Positions 1 to 5,358 of a stretch of 9,032 nucleotides of DNA are shown one piece after another; position 1 is the first letter of the stretch, and each line of letters opens with the position of its first letter. A model generated the notes under the pieces. It ran no database searches. It was not told where the DNA came from and saw only the letters and a list, made by a program, of their open reading frames with translations. This DNA is from an uncultured Megasphaera sp. (GTDB taxonomy: Bacteria > Bacillota > Negativicutes > Veillonellales > Megasphaeraceae), in the NCBI GenBank assembly GCA_902464195.1, contig CABQJB010000079.1:1-9032 (forward strand), read 5' to 3'. The translations under genes were made by a program, and so were the position numbers.

Positions 1-298
1 AAATGCGGCTTCGCCGCGACAGACTCAAACTGACAACGACGCTTCGGGAACCCCTCAGCGCGTAGCGGGCCGCCCGCCGCTGTCATCCGTCCGGGTAACT
101 GTCCTGTATCGGATGAATCAGAATGGCTTTGGGACGGCCCCCTACGGATGCGGCATTCCGCCGCGACAGACTCATGACATAAACGCCGTTCGCAGACCGC
201 AGATGGCAGGCCGCCGCGGTCCTGTGGACCGCAAAAATACACGGCCATTGGCCTTGTGCGTAGGGGCCGGCCTGGTTAAGGCGGCCCGCTGTGAGGTT
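1..298 (+). repeat. Long direct repeat, copy 1 (flanks thiE)
   Basis: This stretch matches 1462-1758 with about ten differences, including one C-run indel near 138-142 (five C against four). The match continues more weakly into the following 50 bases. The two copies lie in the same orientation on either side of thiE, 1461 bases apart. The near identity suggests a recent duplication or gene conversion. Confidence 0.9.
264..287. repeat. GTAGGGG variable-stem hairpin (GCC/GGC type)
   Basis: GGGCCGGCCT pairs with AGGCGGCCC around a short GGTTA loop, with one bulged base. The frame GTAGGGG...CCCGCTGTGAG is shared with hairpins at 520-540, 1724-1747, 5067-5090, 8332-8351 and 8707-8727, whose stems differ in sequence but remain paired. 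Confidence 0.8.
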
Positions 299-519
299 TA
301 ACCACAGCCTATTCTGGTATAATGGCAGGCTTTTACGAGCCACGAACCACGAACCACGAACCACGATTTTTTCCACGAGCCGAGGGGGACCCGAGGCGAT
401 GTCGTTCATGTGGATTTGACGCCGCGCAGCGGCATCTGAGTCCAAAGCGGCCTGCGAACGGCGAACTGCGGCCTGCGGGGCCGTCAGGCTCCTACGATTA
501 TCGCATAGCCGAATTGTAG

Positions 520-540
520 GGGCTTCCGCGTGGGAAGCCC
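520..540. repeat. GTAGGGG variable-stem hairpin (CTTCC type)
   Basis: GGGCTTCC pairs with GGAAGCCC around a GCGTG loop. The flanks match the other GTAGGGG hairpins, but the stem sequence is different and still fully paired. Confidence 0.8.
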
Positions 541-683
541 GCTAGAGAGGTTTAACCACAGCCCATTCTTGTCCAATGGCGGGATTTTACGAGCCACGAG
601 CCACGAGCCACGGCCTTTTCCACGGCGACCAGCGGCCTGCGGGGCCGTCAGGCCCCACATCATCCATAGAAAGGAAACGTATC

Positions 684-1328
684 ATGACTAAAGAAGAACA
701 TGTAAAACATTTATTAGAAGACCCGGTATATGCCATTATGGGCAACGAAGAACTCTGCCTGGGCCGTAGCAATATGGACGTCGCTAAGGAATTGATCGCG
801 GCTGGCGTCACGATTATCCAGTACCGCGAAAAACATAAGAAATGGCGCGCCAAGTACGAAGAAGCCAAAGCCATTGCCCAGCTCTGCCATGACCACAACG
901 TAACCTTCATCATGAACGACTCGACGGACTTGGCCATCGCCTGCGGTGCCGACGGTATCCACGTCGGCCAGGACGATGCACCGGCCCAAATCGTCCGCCA
1001 GCTCGCCGGCCCGGACGTATTCATCGGCGTATCGACCAATACGGTCGATGAAATGAAGCAGGCCCTGGCTGACGGTGCCGATTACGTCGGATTTGGCCCT
1101 ATGTTCCCGACGCAGTCCAAAAAAGACGCCGACGAAGTCGTAACGCCGGAAGCCAAGGAATATGCTCTGAAATTCGACCTGCCTGTCGTCACCATCGGCG
1201 GCATCAGCCTGGCCAACATCCGCAGCCTCTACGACGAAGGTTTCCGCTCCTTTGCCATGATTTCCGCCATCGTAGGCCAAAAAGACATCAAAGGCGCCGT
1301 AGAAGAAATCCGTCGGACCTTGCGTTAG
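684..1328 (+). CDS. thiE: Thiamine phosphate synthase
   Basis: The 214-residue protein belongs to the TMP-TENI superfamily of TIM barrels. ThiE joins HMP pyrophosphate and thiazole phosphate to give thiamine monophosphate in the cytoplasm. Family signatures seen are QYREKHKK (residues 46-53), ND (78-79), DLAIACGADGIHVGQDD (82-98; phosphate and Mg-binding region), GVSTN (115-119), GFGPMFPTQSK (136-146, the GPxFPTxTK motif with Q for the usual residue) and IGGI (171-174). The ATG at 684 is chosen because AAGGA at 671-675 precedes it. A frame open back to 576 would only add residues encoded by the intergenic repeat. The gene stands alone: no thiD, thiM or thiC is in view and no TPP riboswitch precedes it. 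No promoter could be recognised upstream, so it may be read through the repeat block. TenI-like proteins are the main alternative, but the length and the FPT motif favour ThiE. Confidence 0.92.
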   Translation: MTKEEHVKHLLEDPVYAIMGNEELCLGRSNMDVAKELIAAGVTIIQYREKHKKWRAKYEEAKAIAQLCHDHNVTFIMNDSTDLAIACGADGIHVGQDDAPAQIVRQLAGPDVFIGVSTNTVDEMKQALADGADYVGFGPMFPTQSKKDADEVVTPEAKEYALKFDLPVVTIGGISLANIRSLYDEGFRSFAMISAIVGQKDIKGAVEEIRRTLR

Positions 1329-1334
1329 CTATTA

Positions 1335-1359
1335 GCTATAAGCTAATATAGCTTATAGC
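1335..1359. other. Perfect 11-bp inverted repeat after thiE
   Basis: GCTATAAGCTA and TAGCTTATAGC form a perfect 11-bp stem around an ATA loop, beginning six bases after the thiE stop codon. It is AT-rich and has no T-tract, so it is not a typical intrinsic terminator. It may still end or stabilise the thiE transcript. It lies immediately before the start of repeat block 2. Confidence 0.6.
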
Positions 1360-1378
1360 GCCGGTCGCAGGCCGCAAT

Positions 1379-1423
1379 GGCTCCCCTGATAGGGGAGCTG
1401 TCAGCGAAGCTGACTGAGAGGTT
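1379..1423. repeat. 45-nt double hairpin, copy 1
   Basis: GCTCCCCT-GAT-AGGGGAGC is followed at once by GTCAGC-GAA-GCTGAC and then TGAGAGGTT. Both stems are perfect. The same unit occurs at 4357, 4496, 5004 and 8190. Confidence 0.9.
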
Positions 1424-1461
1424 GCTTTCCTGTCAAATAGTATCGCCGTCCGCTCGGACTC

Positions 1462-1758
1462 AAATGCGGCTTCGCCGCGACAGACTCAAACTGACAACGA
1501 CGCTTCGGGAAACCCTCAGCGCGTAGCGGGCCGCCCGCCGCTGTCATCCGTCCGGATAACTGTCCTGTATCGGATGAATCAGAATGGCTTTGGGACGGCC
1601 CCTACGGATGCGGCATTCCGCCGCGACAGACTTATGAAATAAACGCCGTTCGCAGGTCGCAGATGGCAGGCCGCCGCGGTCCTGTGGACCGCGAAAATAC
1701 ACGGGCATTGGCCTTGTGCGTAGGGGCCGGCCTGGTTAAGGCGGCCCGCTGTGAGATT
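1462..1758 (+). repeat. Long direct repeat, copy 2
   Basis: Near-identical to 1-298, in the same orientation. It contains the same inner hairpins, inverted heptamer array (1644-1671) and GCGGTCC/GGACCGC hairpin (1676-1692). Confidence 0.9.
1724..1747. repeat. GTAGGGG variable-stem hairpin (GCC/GGC type)
   Basis: Same stem as the hairpin at 264-287. It is followed by CTGTGA...TCACAG, a version of the next small hairpin in which the stem is extended by one pair. Confidence 0.8.
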
Positions 1759-1903
1759 CAATCACAGCCCATTCTTGTCCAATGGCGGGATTTTACGAAC
1801 CACGAACCACGAATCACGAGCTACGGCCCTTCCTCGGACTCAGATGCGGCGTTGCCGCGACAGACTCAAACTGAGAACGACGCTTCAGCCCTCAGCGCGT
1901 AGC

Positions 1904-1927
1904 GGGCCGCCTTTACAGGCCGGCCCC
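1904..1927. repeat. GTAGGGG variable-stem hairpin, inverted copy
   Basis: GGGCCGCCT pairs with AGGCCGGCCC around a short loop. Read on the minus strand it gives CGTAGGGGCCGGCCT...AGGCGGCCCGC, the same module as at 264-287 in the opposite orientation. Confidence 0.75.
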
Positions 1928-2071
1928 TACGATAGCCCCGGATGGGGCAATTTTACGAGCCGAGGGTTACTCGAGGCGATGTCATCAATTTGAGCTTGTC
2001 GCCGCGCAGCGGCATCTGAGTCTATGGCGGCCTGCGAACGGCGACCTGCGGCCTGCTGGGCCGATAGGCCC

Positions 2072-2100
2072 TTGACTCTCACTATCAAATATGTTATCCT
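2072..2100 (+). promoter_or_regulatory. rnpB promoter
   Basis: The -35 box TTGACT (2072-2077) and -10 box TATCCT (2095-2100) are separated by 17 bases. TG at 2092-2093 gives an extended -10. The predicted start, about seven bases downstream, falls at the mapped 5' end of the RNase P RNA. The -35 box begins at the base after the repeat element ends. Confidence 0.8.
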
Positions 2101-2108
2101 ATACGAAT

Positions 2109-2456
2109 GATGAGTATGAAAAGCAATCGCTAGTGCTTTTGCATTAGAGGAAAGTCCGAGCTCCGTAGGGCAAGATGCCGGCTAACGGCCGGCGAAGGTG
2201 ACTTTAGGGATAGTGCCACAGAAATGTGTACCGCCACGCAAGTGGTAAGGGTGGAACGGTGCGGTAAGAGCGCACCAGCGGTGCAGTAATGCATCGGCTA
2301 GGTAAACCCCATCTGGAGCAAGACCGAATAGGGGAGGGATGAAGCGGCCCGCTGATCTTCCGGGTTGTGTCGCTTGAACATGCCGGCAACGGTATGTCTA
2401 GATAGATGATTGCTGCTGCGCAAGCAGAACAAAACTCGGCTTACTGATTACTCATC
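2109..2456 (+). ncRNA. rnpB: RNase P RNA, bacterial type A
   Basis: This is the catalytic RNA that removes 5' leaders from tRNA precursors, working with the RnpA protein. Hallmarks seen are GAGGAAAGTCCGAGCTCC (conserved region I, from about 2146), the AAGGTGA...GGGATAGTGCCACAGAAA block, the CGGTAAGAGCGCACC segment, GGTAAACCCC, and AACAAAACTCGGCTTA near the 3' end (regions IV/V). GATGAGT (2109-2115) pairs with ACTCATC (2450-2456) as helix P1 and sets the ends, giving about 348 nt, a normal length. The layout fits ancestral type A rather than the Bacillus type B. It is monocistronic, with its own promoter and terminator. Confidence 0.96.
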
Positions 2457-2474
2457 ACCTTGTGAATCTAAAAG

Positions 2475-2519
2475 GACTGTTACACGAAGGCATAGGCCAT
2501 CGTGGACAGTCTTTTTTTT
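2475..2519 (+). terminator. Intrinsic terminator of rnpB
   Basis: A long hairpin pairs GACTGT (2475-2480) with ACAGTC (2506-2511), then CACGA with TCGTG, then GGC with GCC around a four-base loop. Eight T residues follow (2512-2519). It lies about 18 bases after the end of the RNase P RNA. Confidence 0.92.
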
Positions 2520-2540
2520 GTTTGAAGACGGGCATTTCAT

Positions 2541-2614
2541 CACGATGAACGATGAACACCCTACGATGAACGGACCTGCGGCCTGCGACCTGCGGCCTGC
2601 GGGCCTTTAGGCCC
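2541..2614. repeat. Composite intergenic repeat, short block 3
   Basis: Only the right end of the composite element remains here. It has degenerate CGATGAA heptamers (about 2542-2572), four RCCTGCG heptamers (2574-2601) and the terminal GGGCC-TTTA-GGCCC hairpin (2601-2614). It stops ten bases before the lysC -35 box. Confidence 0.8.
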
Positions 2615-2623
2615 TACAAGCCC

Positions 2624-2652
2624 TTTACATTTCCCCCTGTCCATGATATTAT
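2624..2652 (+). promoter_or_regulatory. lysC promoter
   Basis: TTTACA (2624-2629) and TATTAT (2647-2652) are separated by 17 bases, a good sigma-70-type promoter. The transcript would start near 2659 and have a leader of about 83 nt. That is too short for a lysine riboswitch, and none of its core sequence is present. Confidence 0.72.
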
Positions 2653-2741
2653 TTCAATAAGTGGTTTCAGGTGGTAACAGACCATAATAATGAATTACCA
2701 TGATAATGAATACTTAAACAAACAAAAGCGAGGGATTTAAG

Positions 2742-3965
2742 TTGGCATTAATCGTTAAGAAGTTCGGCGGCAGCTCCGTTGCGACACCGGACAAAATGCG
2801 GGCTATTGTACAACGAGTCTTGAAGGGCAAAAAGCCTGAAGACAAAATCGTCATCGTTGTTTCGGCAATGGGGGATACTACCGACGATTTAGTGGCATTA
2901 GCTAAGCAGATTACCTCTAAGACTTACGGCCGTGAAATGGACATGCTCCTGACGACGGGCGAACAGGTCTCCATCGCCCTCATGGCTATGGCTTTCCAGG
3001 AAGCCGGCCAGAAGGCTATTTCCTTTACCGGTGCTCAGGCCGGCATCAAGACCAGCGATGCCTTTAACAAAGGCCGTATCCTGGCATTGAAACCGGGCCG
3101 CATCATGAAAGCACTGGATCAGGGCAATATCGTCGTCGTCGCCGGTTTCCAGGGCATTACGGGCCATGGCGACATCACGACGCTGGGCCGCGGCGGTTCC
3201 GATACGACAGCCGTTGCCATTGCCGGTGCCATCCATGCTGATGTTTGTGAAATCTATACCGACGTTGACGGCGTATATACGTCCGATCCCCGTGTCGTTC
3301 CCAATGCAAGAAAAATCGAACAGATTACGTACGGCGAAATGCTGGAAATGGCGAAACTCGGCGCCGGTGTCATGCAGCCCCGTGCCGTCGAAATGGGCAG
3401 CCGCTTCGGCGTCCCCATCCATGTACGCTCGACTTTTTCTGAAGATGAAGGAACTATGATACAGGAGGATTGCTCTATGGAAGTCAAACAGTATCTCATC
3501 CGCGGCGTCGCTTCGGATAAAAATGTTGCAAAAATCACCGTTTTAGGGATTCCCAATAAACCGGGCTTTGCTTATCGCGTTTTCGCTGAACTGGCAGAAA
3601 AACACGTCGACGTCGACATGATCGTCCAGAGTGTACGCATTGCCAACGAAGGCGTAACGGATATTACCTTCACCATCGCCCGTACGGACCTCGAACAGGC
3701 TAAAGCCGTCCTGGATAACTTGCGCAAGGAAATACCTGTCGAAGACGTCCTCATCGATGACAAAATGGCCAAAGTCTCCGTCGTCGGTGCTGGCATGGCC
3801 GGTCATCCGGGCATCGCTGCCGGCATGTTCGGTGTCCTCGGCGATAACGGCATCAATATCGAAATCATTTCCACTTCGGAAATCAGCATCACCTGCCTGA
3901 TTGCAGAAGATGTCGTCGACAAAGCCGTCAAAGCTATCCACGCACACTTCTTCGACGAAGACTGA
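2742..3965 (+). CDS. lysC: Aspartokinase, alpha subunit (full length)
   Basis: The 407-residue aspartate kinase phosphorylates L-aspartate in the first step of the lysine, threonine, methionine and diaminopimelate pathway. The N-terminal amino-acid kinase domain shows KKFGGSSV (6-13), TTGEQ (71-75), GDITTLGRGGSDTTAVA (143-159) and YTDVDGVYTSDPR (172-184). Two C-terminal ACT domains (about 264-330 and 343-405) bind the allosteric amino acid; INIEIISTSEISITCLI in the second is typical. The start is a TTG, supported by GAGGG seven bases upstream, an in-frame stop shortly upstream, and the canonical N-terminus beginning just after it. Length and layout match the lysC type of Bacillus and Corynebacterium, which make a beta subunit from an internal start; that start is visible here at 3477. 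The stop codon overlaps the ribosome binding site of the next gene. Confidence 0.95.
   Translation: MALIVKKFGGSSVATPDKMRAIVQRVLKGKKPEDKIVIVVSAMGDTTDDLVALAKQITSKTYGREMDMLLTTGEQVSIALMAMAFQEAGQKAISFTGAQAGIKTSDAFNKGRILALKPGRIMKALDQGNIVVVAGFQGITGHGDITTLGRGGSDTTAVAIAGAIHADVCEIYTDVDGVYTSDPRVVPNARKIEQITYGEMLEMAKLGAGVMQPRAVEMGSRFGVPIHVRSTFSEDEGTMIQEDCSMEVKQYLIRGVASDKNVAKITVLGIPNKPGFAYRVFAELAEKHVDVDMIVQSVRIANEGVTDITFTIARTDLEQAKAVLDNLRKEIPVEDVLIDDKMAKVSVVGAGMAGHPGIAAGMFGVLGDNGINIEIISTSEISITCLIAEDVVDKAVKAIHAHFFDED
3463..3479 (+). promoter_or_regulatory. Internal ribosome binding site for the LysC beta subunit
   Basis: A perfect AGGAGG (3463-3468) lies eight bases before an in-frame ATG (3477), deep inside the lysC reading frame. 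It is a stronger initiation site than that of full-length lysC, which uses TTG. It encodes residues 240-246 at the junction between the kinase and ACT regions. Confidence 0.85.
3477..3965 (+). CDS. lysC: Aspartokinase beta subunit (internal in-frame start)
   Basis: Initiation at codon 246 of lysC would give a 162-residue protein made only of the two ACT domains. In Bacillus subtilis aspartokinase II and Corynebacterium glutamicum, such a beta chain is made from the same gene and assembles with the alpha chain as an alpha2beta2 enzyme under feedback control. What is seen here is the start codon, the strong Shine-Dalgarno sequence and the position at the domain boundary. That both chains are made is inferred from the family. 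Confidence 0.82.
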   Translation: MEVKQYLIRGVASDKNVAKITVLGIPNKPGFAYRVFAELAEKHVDVDMIVQSVRIANEGVTDITFTIARTDLEQAKAVLDNLRKEIPVEDVLIDDKMAKVSVVGAGMAGHPGIAAGMFGVLGDNGINIEIISTSEISITCLIAEDVVDKAVKAIHAHFFDED

Positions 3966-3974
3966 GGGGGATAC

Positions 3975-4274
3975 ATGTCTGTATTGGATAGCTTTACAGA
4001 AGAGATGTTGCAGTCTGAACTGCCCAAACGGGTCATCCTCGAACGCCTGACCCATGGCCTGGAAGTAGAAAAGCCGCCGCAGTTTGCCATTCCGGCTCCC
4101 AAATACACCTTTGAGACCAACCTGCACGGCTTCCGTTATGACTATCAACATCAGACCGTCACCATTTCCTATAAAGTAGCCCACGGCCTTCATGACGATA
4201 TGACCGTATCCTTTATGACCTTCCGGGTCATCCTGGAAGGATTGGGCGTTTGTATCCGAATGCAGAAGTGGTAA
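3975..4274 (+). CDS. Hypothetical protein, 99 residues, coupled to lysC
   Basis: I do not recognise a family. The protein starts MSVLDSFTEEMLQSELPK and has no signal peptide or membrane segment. It has a charged, probably helical first third (residues 1-33), a middle part rich in aromatic and beta-forming residues (about 34-75) and a short hydrophobic tail (about 80-99). The start ATG is nine bases after the lysC stop, and its Shine-Dalgarno GAGGGGG (3964-3970) overlaps that stop, so translation is probably coupled. It shares the lysC transcript, which ends at the terminator just downstream. A role linked to aspartate-family metabolism is possible only by position. Confidence 0.85.
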   Translation: MSVLDSFTEEMLQSELPKRVILERLTHGLEVEKPPQFAIPAPKYTFETNLHGFRYDYQHQTVTISYKVAHGLHDDMTVSFMTFRVILEGLGVCIRMQKW

Positions 4275-4285
4275 TAAAAAATAGA

Positions 4286-4318
4286 GGGGGTTGTCGCCAA
4301 TGCGGCAGCCTCCTTTTT
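4286..4318 (+). terminator. Intrinsic terminator of the lysC operon
   Basis: A 12-bp stem (4286-4297 with 4302-4313, three G-U pairs) closes a CAAT loop and is followed by five T residues. It begins 11 bases after the stop codon of the 99-residue gene. Confidence 0.9.
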
Positions 4319-4356
4319 GCGATGAAGAAGGGAAGTCGCCGTTCGCAGGCCGCAAT

Positions 4357-4401
4357 GGCTCCCCTAATAGGGGAGCTGTCAGCGAAGCTGACTGAGAGGT
4401 T
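4357..4401. repeat. 45-nt double hairpin, copy 2
   Basis: Same unit as at 1379-1423. The only change is in the first loop, AAT for GAT; both stems are intact. Confidence 0.9.
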
Positions 4402-4495
4402 GATTGGCTGTTCGCTCGGAATCAGATGCGGCGTTCCGCCGCGACAGACTCGTGAAATAAACGCCGTTCGCAGGCCGCAAATGGCAGGCCGCAAT

Positions 4496-4540
4496 GGCTC
4501 CCCTGATAGGGGAGCTGTCAGCGAAGCTGACTGAGAGGTT
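4496..4540. repeat. 45-nt double hairpin, copy 3
   Basis: Identical to the copy at 1379-1423, and 139 bases downstream of copy 2. Confidence 0.9.
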
Positions 4541-4593
4541 GAGAGGTCTTGTGCGTAGGGGCCGTCAGGCCCAAAAGGAAGGGAGAAAGCGCG

Positions 4594-4962
4594 ATGCATT
4601 GCGGAACCGATATCGTACAAATCAGCCGTATAGCAGCCATGGCCGCCCGCCACGGCCGTTCCCTGAGCCGTTTTTTCACGGAACAGGAACTGGCCTATTG
4701 CCAGCGGGCCGATGGCACTTGGCGGGCTGAATCCCTGGCAGGCATCTTTGCCGCCAAAGAAGCCTTGTTCAAGACCTTGGGAACCGGCTTCCGCCAGGGG
4801 AAATGGACAGACGTCGAAGTCTGCCACGATTCGCTGGGCGCCCCATATTATCAGCTTCATGGCTATTACGCCCAGGCCGTGGCTAGCCAGGGCAGCCAGC
4901 CGCCGTCCCTGTCTATCGCCCACGACGGCGATTACGCCATCGCCTTCACCGTGTTAGGGTAG
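4594..4962 (+). CDS. acpS: Holo-[acyl-carrier-protein] synthase
   Basis: The 122-residue protein transfers the 4'-phosphopantetheine group of coenzyme A to the conserved serine of apo-ACP, activating it for fatty acid synthesis in the cytoplasm. The family signatures are CGTDIVQISRI (3-13, with the Mg-binding D6), FFTEQELAYC (27-36) and FAAKEALFKTLGTG (52-65, with the metal ligand E56). Length is normal for the trimeric AcpS type. The ATG at 4594 follows AAGGAAGGGAG (about 4575-4585); upstream codons in this frame belong to the repeat. In many Firmicutes acpS sits beside the NAD(P)HX repair gene, as here, though a full repeat block separates them in this genome. Confidence 0.95.
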   Translation: MHCGTDIVQISRIAAMAARHGRSLSRFFTEQELAYCQRADGTWRAESLAGIFAAKEALFKTLGTGFRQGKWTDVEVCHDSLGAPYYQLHGYYAQAVASQGSQPPSLSIAHDGDYAIAFTVLG

Positions 4963-5003
4963 AAAAAAACGCAGTCCGCAGACCGCAGATGGCAGGCCGC
5001 AAT

Positions 5004-5048
5004 GGCTCCCCTGATAGGGGAGCTGTCAGCAAAGCTGACTGAGAGGTT
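5004..5048. repeat. 45-nt double hairpin, copy 4
   Basis: Same unit as at 1379. The second loop reads AAA instead of GAA; both stems are unchanged. Confidence 0.9.
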
Positions 5049-5066
5049 GAGAGGCCTTGTGCGTAG

Positions 5067-5090
5067 GGGCCGGCCTGATTAAGGCGGCCC
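5067..5090. repeat. GTAGGGG variable-stem hairpin (GCC/GGC type)
   Basis: GGGCCGGCCT pairs with AGGCGGCCC around a GATTA loop. It differs from the copies at 264 and 1724 only in the loop. Confidence 0.8.
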
Positions 5091-5358
5091 GCTGTGAGGT
5101 TTAACCACAGCCCATTCTTATCCAATGGCGGGATTTTACGAGCCACGAACCACGAGCCACGAGCCACGATTTTTTCTACGAGCCGAGGTGTTCCCGAGGC
5201 GATGTCGTCCCTTTGAGTTTGACGCCGCGCAGCGGCATATGAGTCAAACGCGGCCTGCGACCAGCGAACTGCGGCCTGCGAACGGCGAACTGCGGCCTGC
5301 GGGGCCGTCAGGCCCCTCTACACGCGCCCCTTTTCAATAAAAATAGGAGAGAATTACT

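Larger units (their letters stand above)
1..656. repeat. Composite intergenic repeat, block 1 (left edge cut by window)
   Basis: No gene is supported here. The block is built from the same modules as five other intergenic blocks. It contains a GCGGC/GCCGC hairpin at about 6-18, a long-loop stem 67-75/131-140, inverted heptamers 184-211, a GCGGTCC/GGACCGC perfect hairpin at 216-232, a GTAGGGG hairpin 264-287, a CTGTG/CACAG hairpin 288-308, RCCACGA heptamers 339-366, a GCCGC/GCGGC segment near 420-435, RMCTGCG-type heptamers 450-477 and a GGGGCC hairpin near 477-492. A second, shorter series follows: GTAGGGG hairpin 520-540, RCCACGA heptamers 593-613, heptamers 628-641 and terminal hairpin 641-656. 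The block ends 27 bases before the thiE start codon. Bases 1-298 recur at 1462-1758. Open frames inside it are repeated peptides without convincing ribosome binding sites and are not annotated as genes. Confidence 0.85.
1359..2071. repeat. Composite intergenic repeat, block 2
   Basis: The gene-free stretch between thiE and rnpB is made of repeat modules. In order it holds inverted heptamers (1359-1379), a double hairpin (1379-1423), the long direct repeat (1462-1758) with its long-loop stem 1528-1536/1592-1600, a GTAGGGG hairpin (1724-1747), RCCACGA heptamers (1799-1826), another GCGGC/GCCGC segment (about 1838-1862), an inverted short GTAGGGG hairpin (1904-1927), a CGAGG segment (about 1957-1980), a GCCGC/GCGGC segment (about 2000-2015), heptamers (2030-2057) and the terminal hairpin (2058-2071). 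The last repeat base touches the -35 box of the rnpB promoter. Confidence 0.85.
4337..4572. repeat. Composite intergenic repeat, block 4
   Basis: The stretch between the lysC operon and acpS consists of inverted heptamers (4337-4350), a double hairpin (4357-4401), a GCGGCG-TTC-CGCCGC hairpin (about 4428-4442), inverted heptamers (4462-4489), a second double hairpin (4496-4540) and a terminal GTAGGGGCC-GTCA-GGCCC hairpin (4556-4572). The RCCACGA part is missing. The element ends three bases before the acpS ribosome binding site. No separate promoter for acpS could be recognised. Confidence 0.85.
4970..5316. repeat. Composite intergenic repeat, block 5 (most compact full copy)
   Basis: This 347-bp copy between acpS and nnr best shows the element's layout. 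It has CGCAGRY heptamers (4970-4997), a double hairpin (5004-5048), a GTAGGGG hairpin (5067-5090), a CTGTG/CACAG hairpin (about 5091-5110), four RCCACGA heptamers (5142-5169), a T-run and CGAGG segment (about 5170-5205), a GCCGC/GCGGC hairpin (about 5222-5236), seven RMCNGCG heptamers (5253-5301) and a terminal GGGGCC-GTCA-GGCCCC hairpin (5301-5316). The heptamers at the two ends are reverse complements of each other, giving imperfect terminal inverted repeats. It encodes no credible protein. Confidence 0.87.

Noticed and set aside
216..232. GCGGTCC/GGACCGC hairpin followed by an A-run as a terminator
   Set aside because: On the plus strand an A-run, not a T-run, follows; on the minus strand the T-run comes before the hairpin, not after it.
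339..366. CRISPR array or spacer-repeat structure in the heptamer runs
   Set aside because: Units are 7 nt with no spacers, and no cas gene is nearby.
83..519. Open reading frames on both strands in repeat block 1 (and similar frames at 1579-1993, 4228-4923, 4946-5340, 8270-8852)
   Set aside because: They consist of translated repeat modules, recur in several blocks with frame changes, overlap one another on both strands, and lack convincing ribosome binding sites.
576..683. Longer thiE with a start at 576
   Set aside because: The added residues come from the repeat's heptamers; a good ribosome binding site precedes the ATG at 684, and the shorter form has normal family length.
1400..1423. 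TPP riboswitch, because CTGAGAGG in the double hairpin and GCGTAGGG in the next module resemble its conserved parts
   Set aside because: The ACCTGAT and GATAATGCC core is missing, copies also sit before acpS and far from thiamine genes, and CTGAGAGG here is just the tail of a hairpin.
2653..2741. Lysine riboswitch or T-box in the lysC leader
   Set aside because: The leader is only about 83 nt and contains neither the L-box core nor T-box or specifier-loop features.
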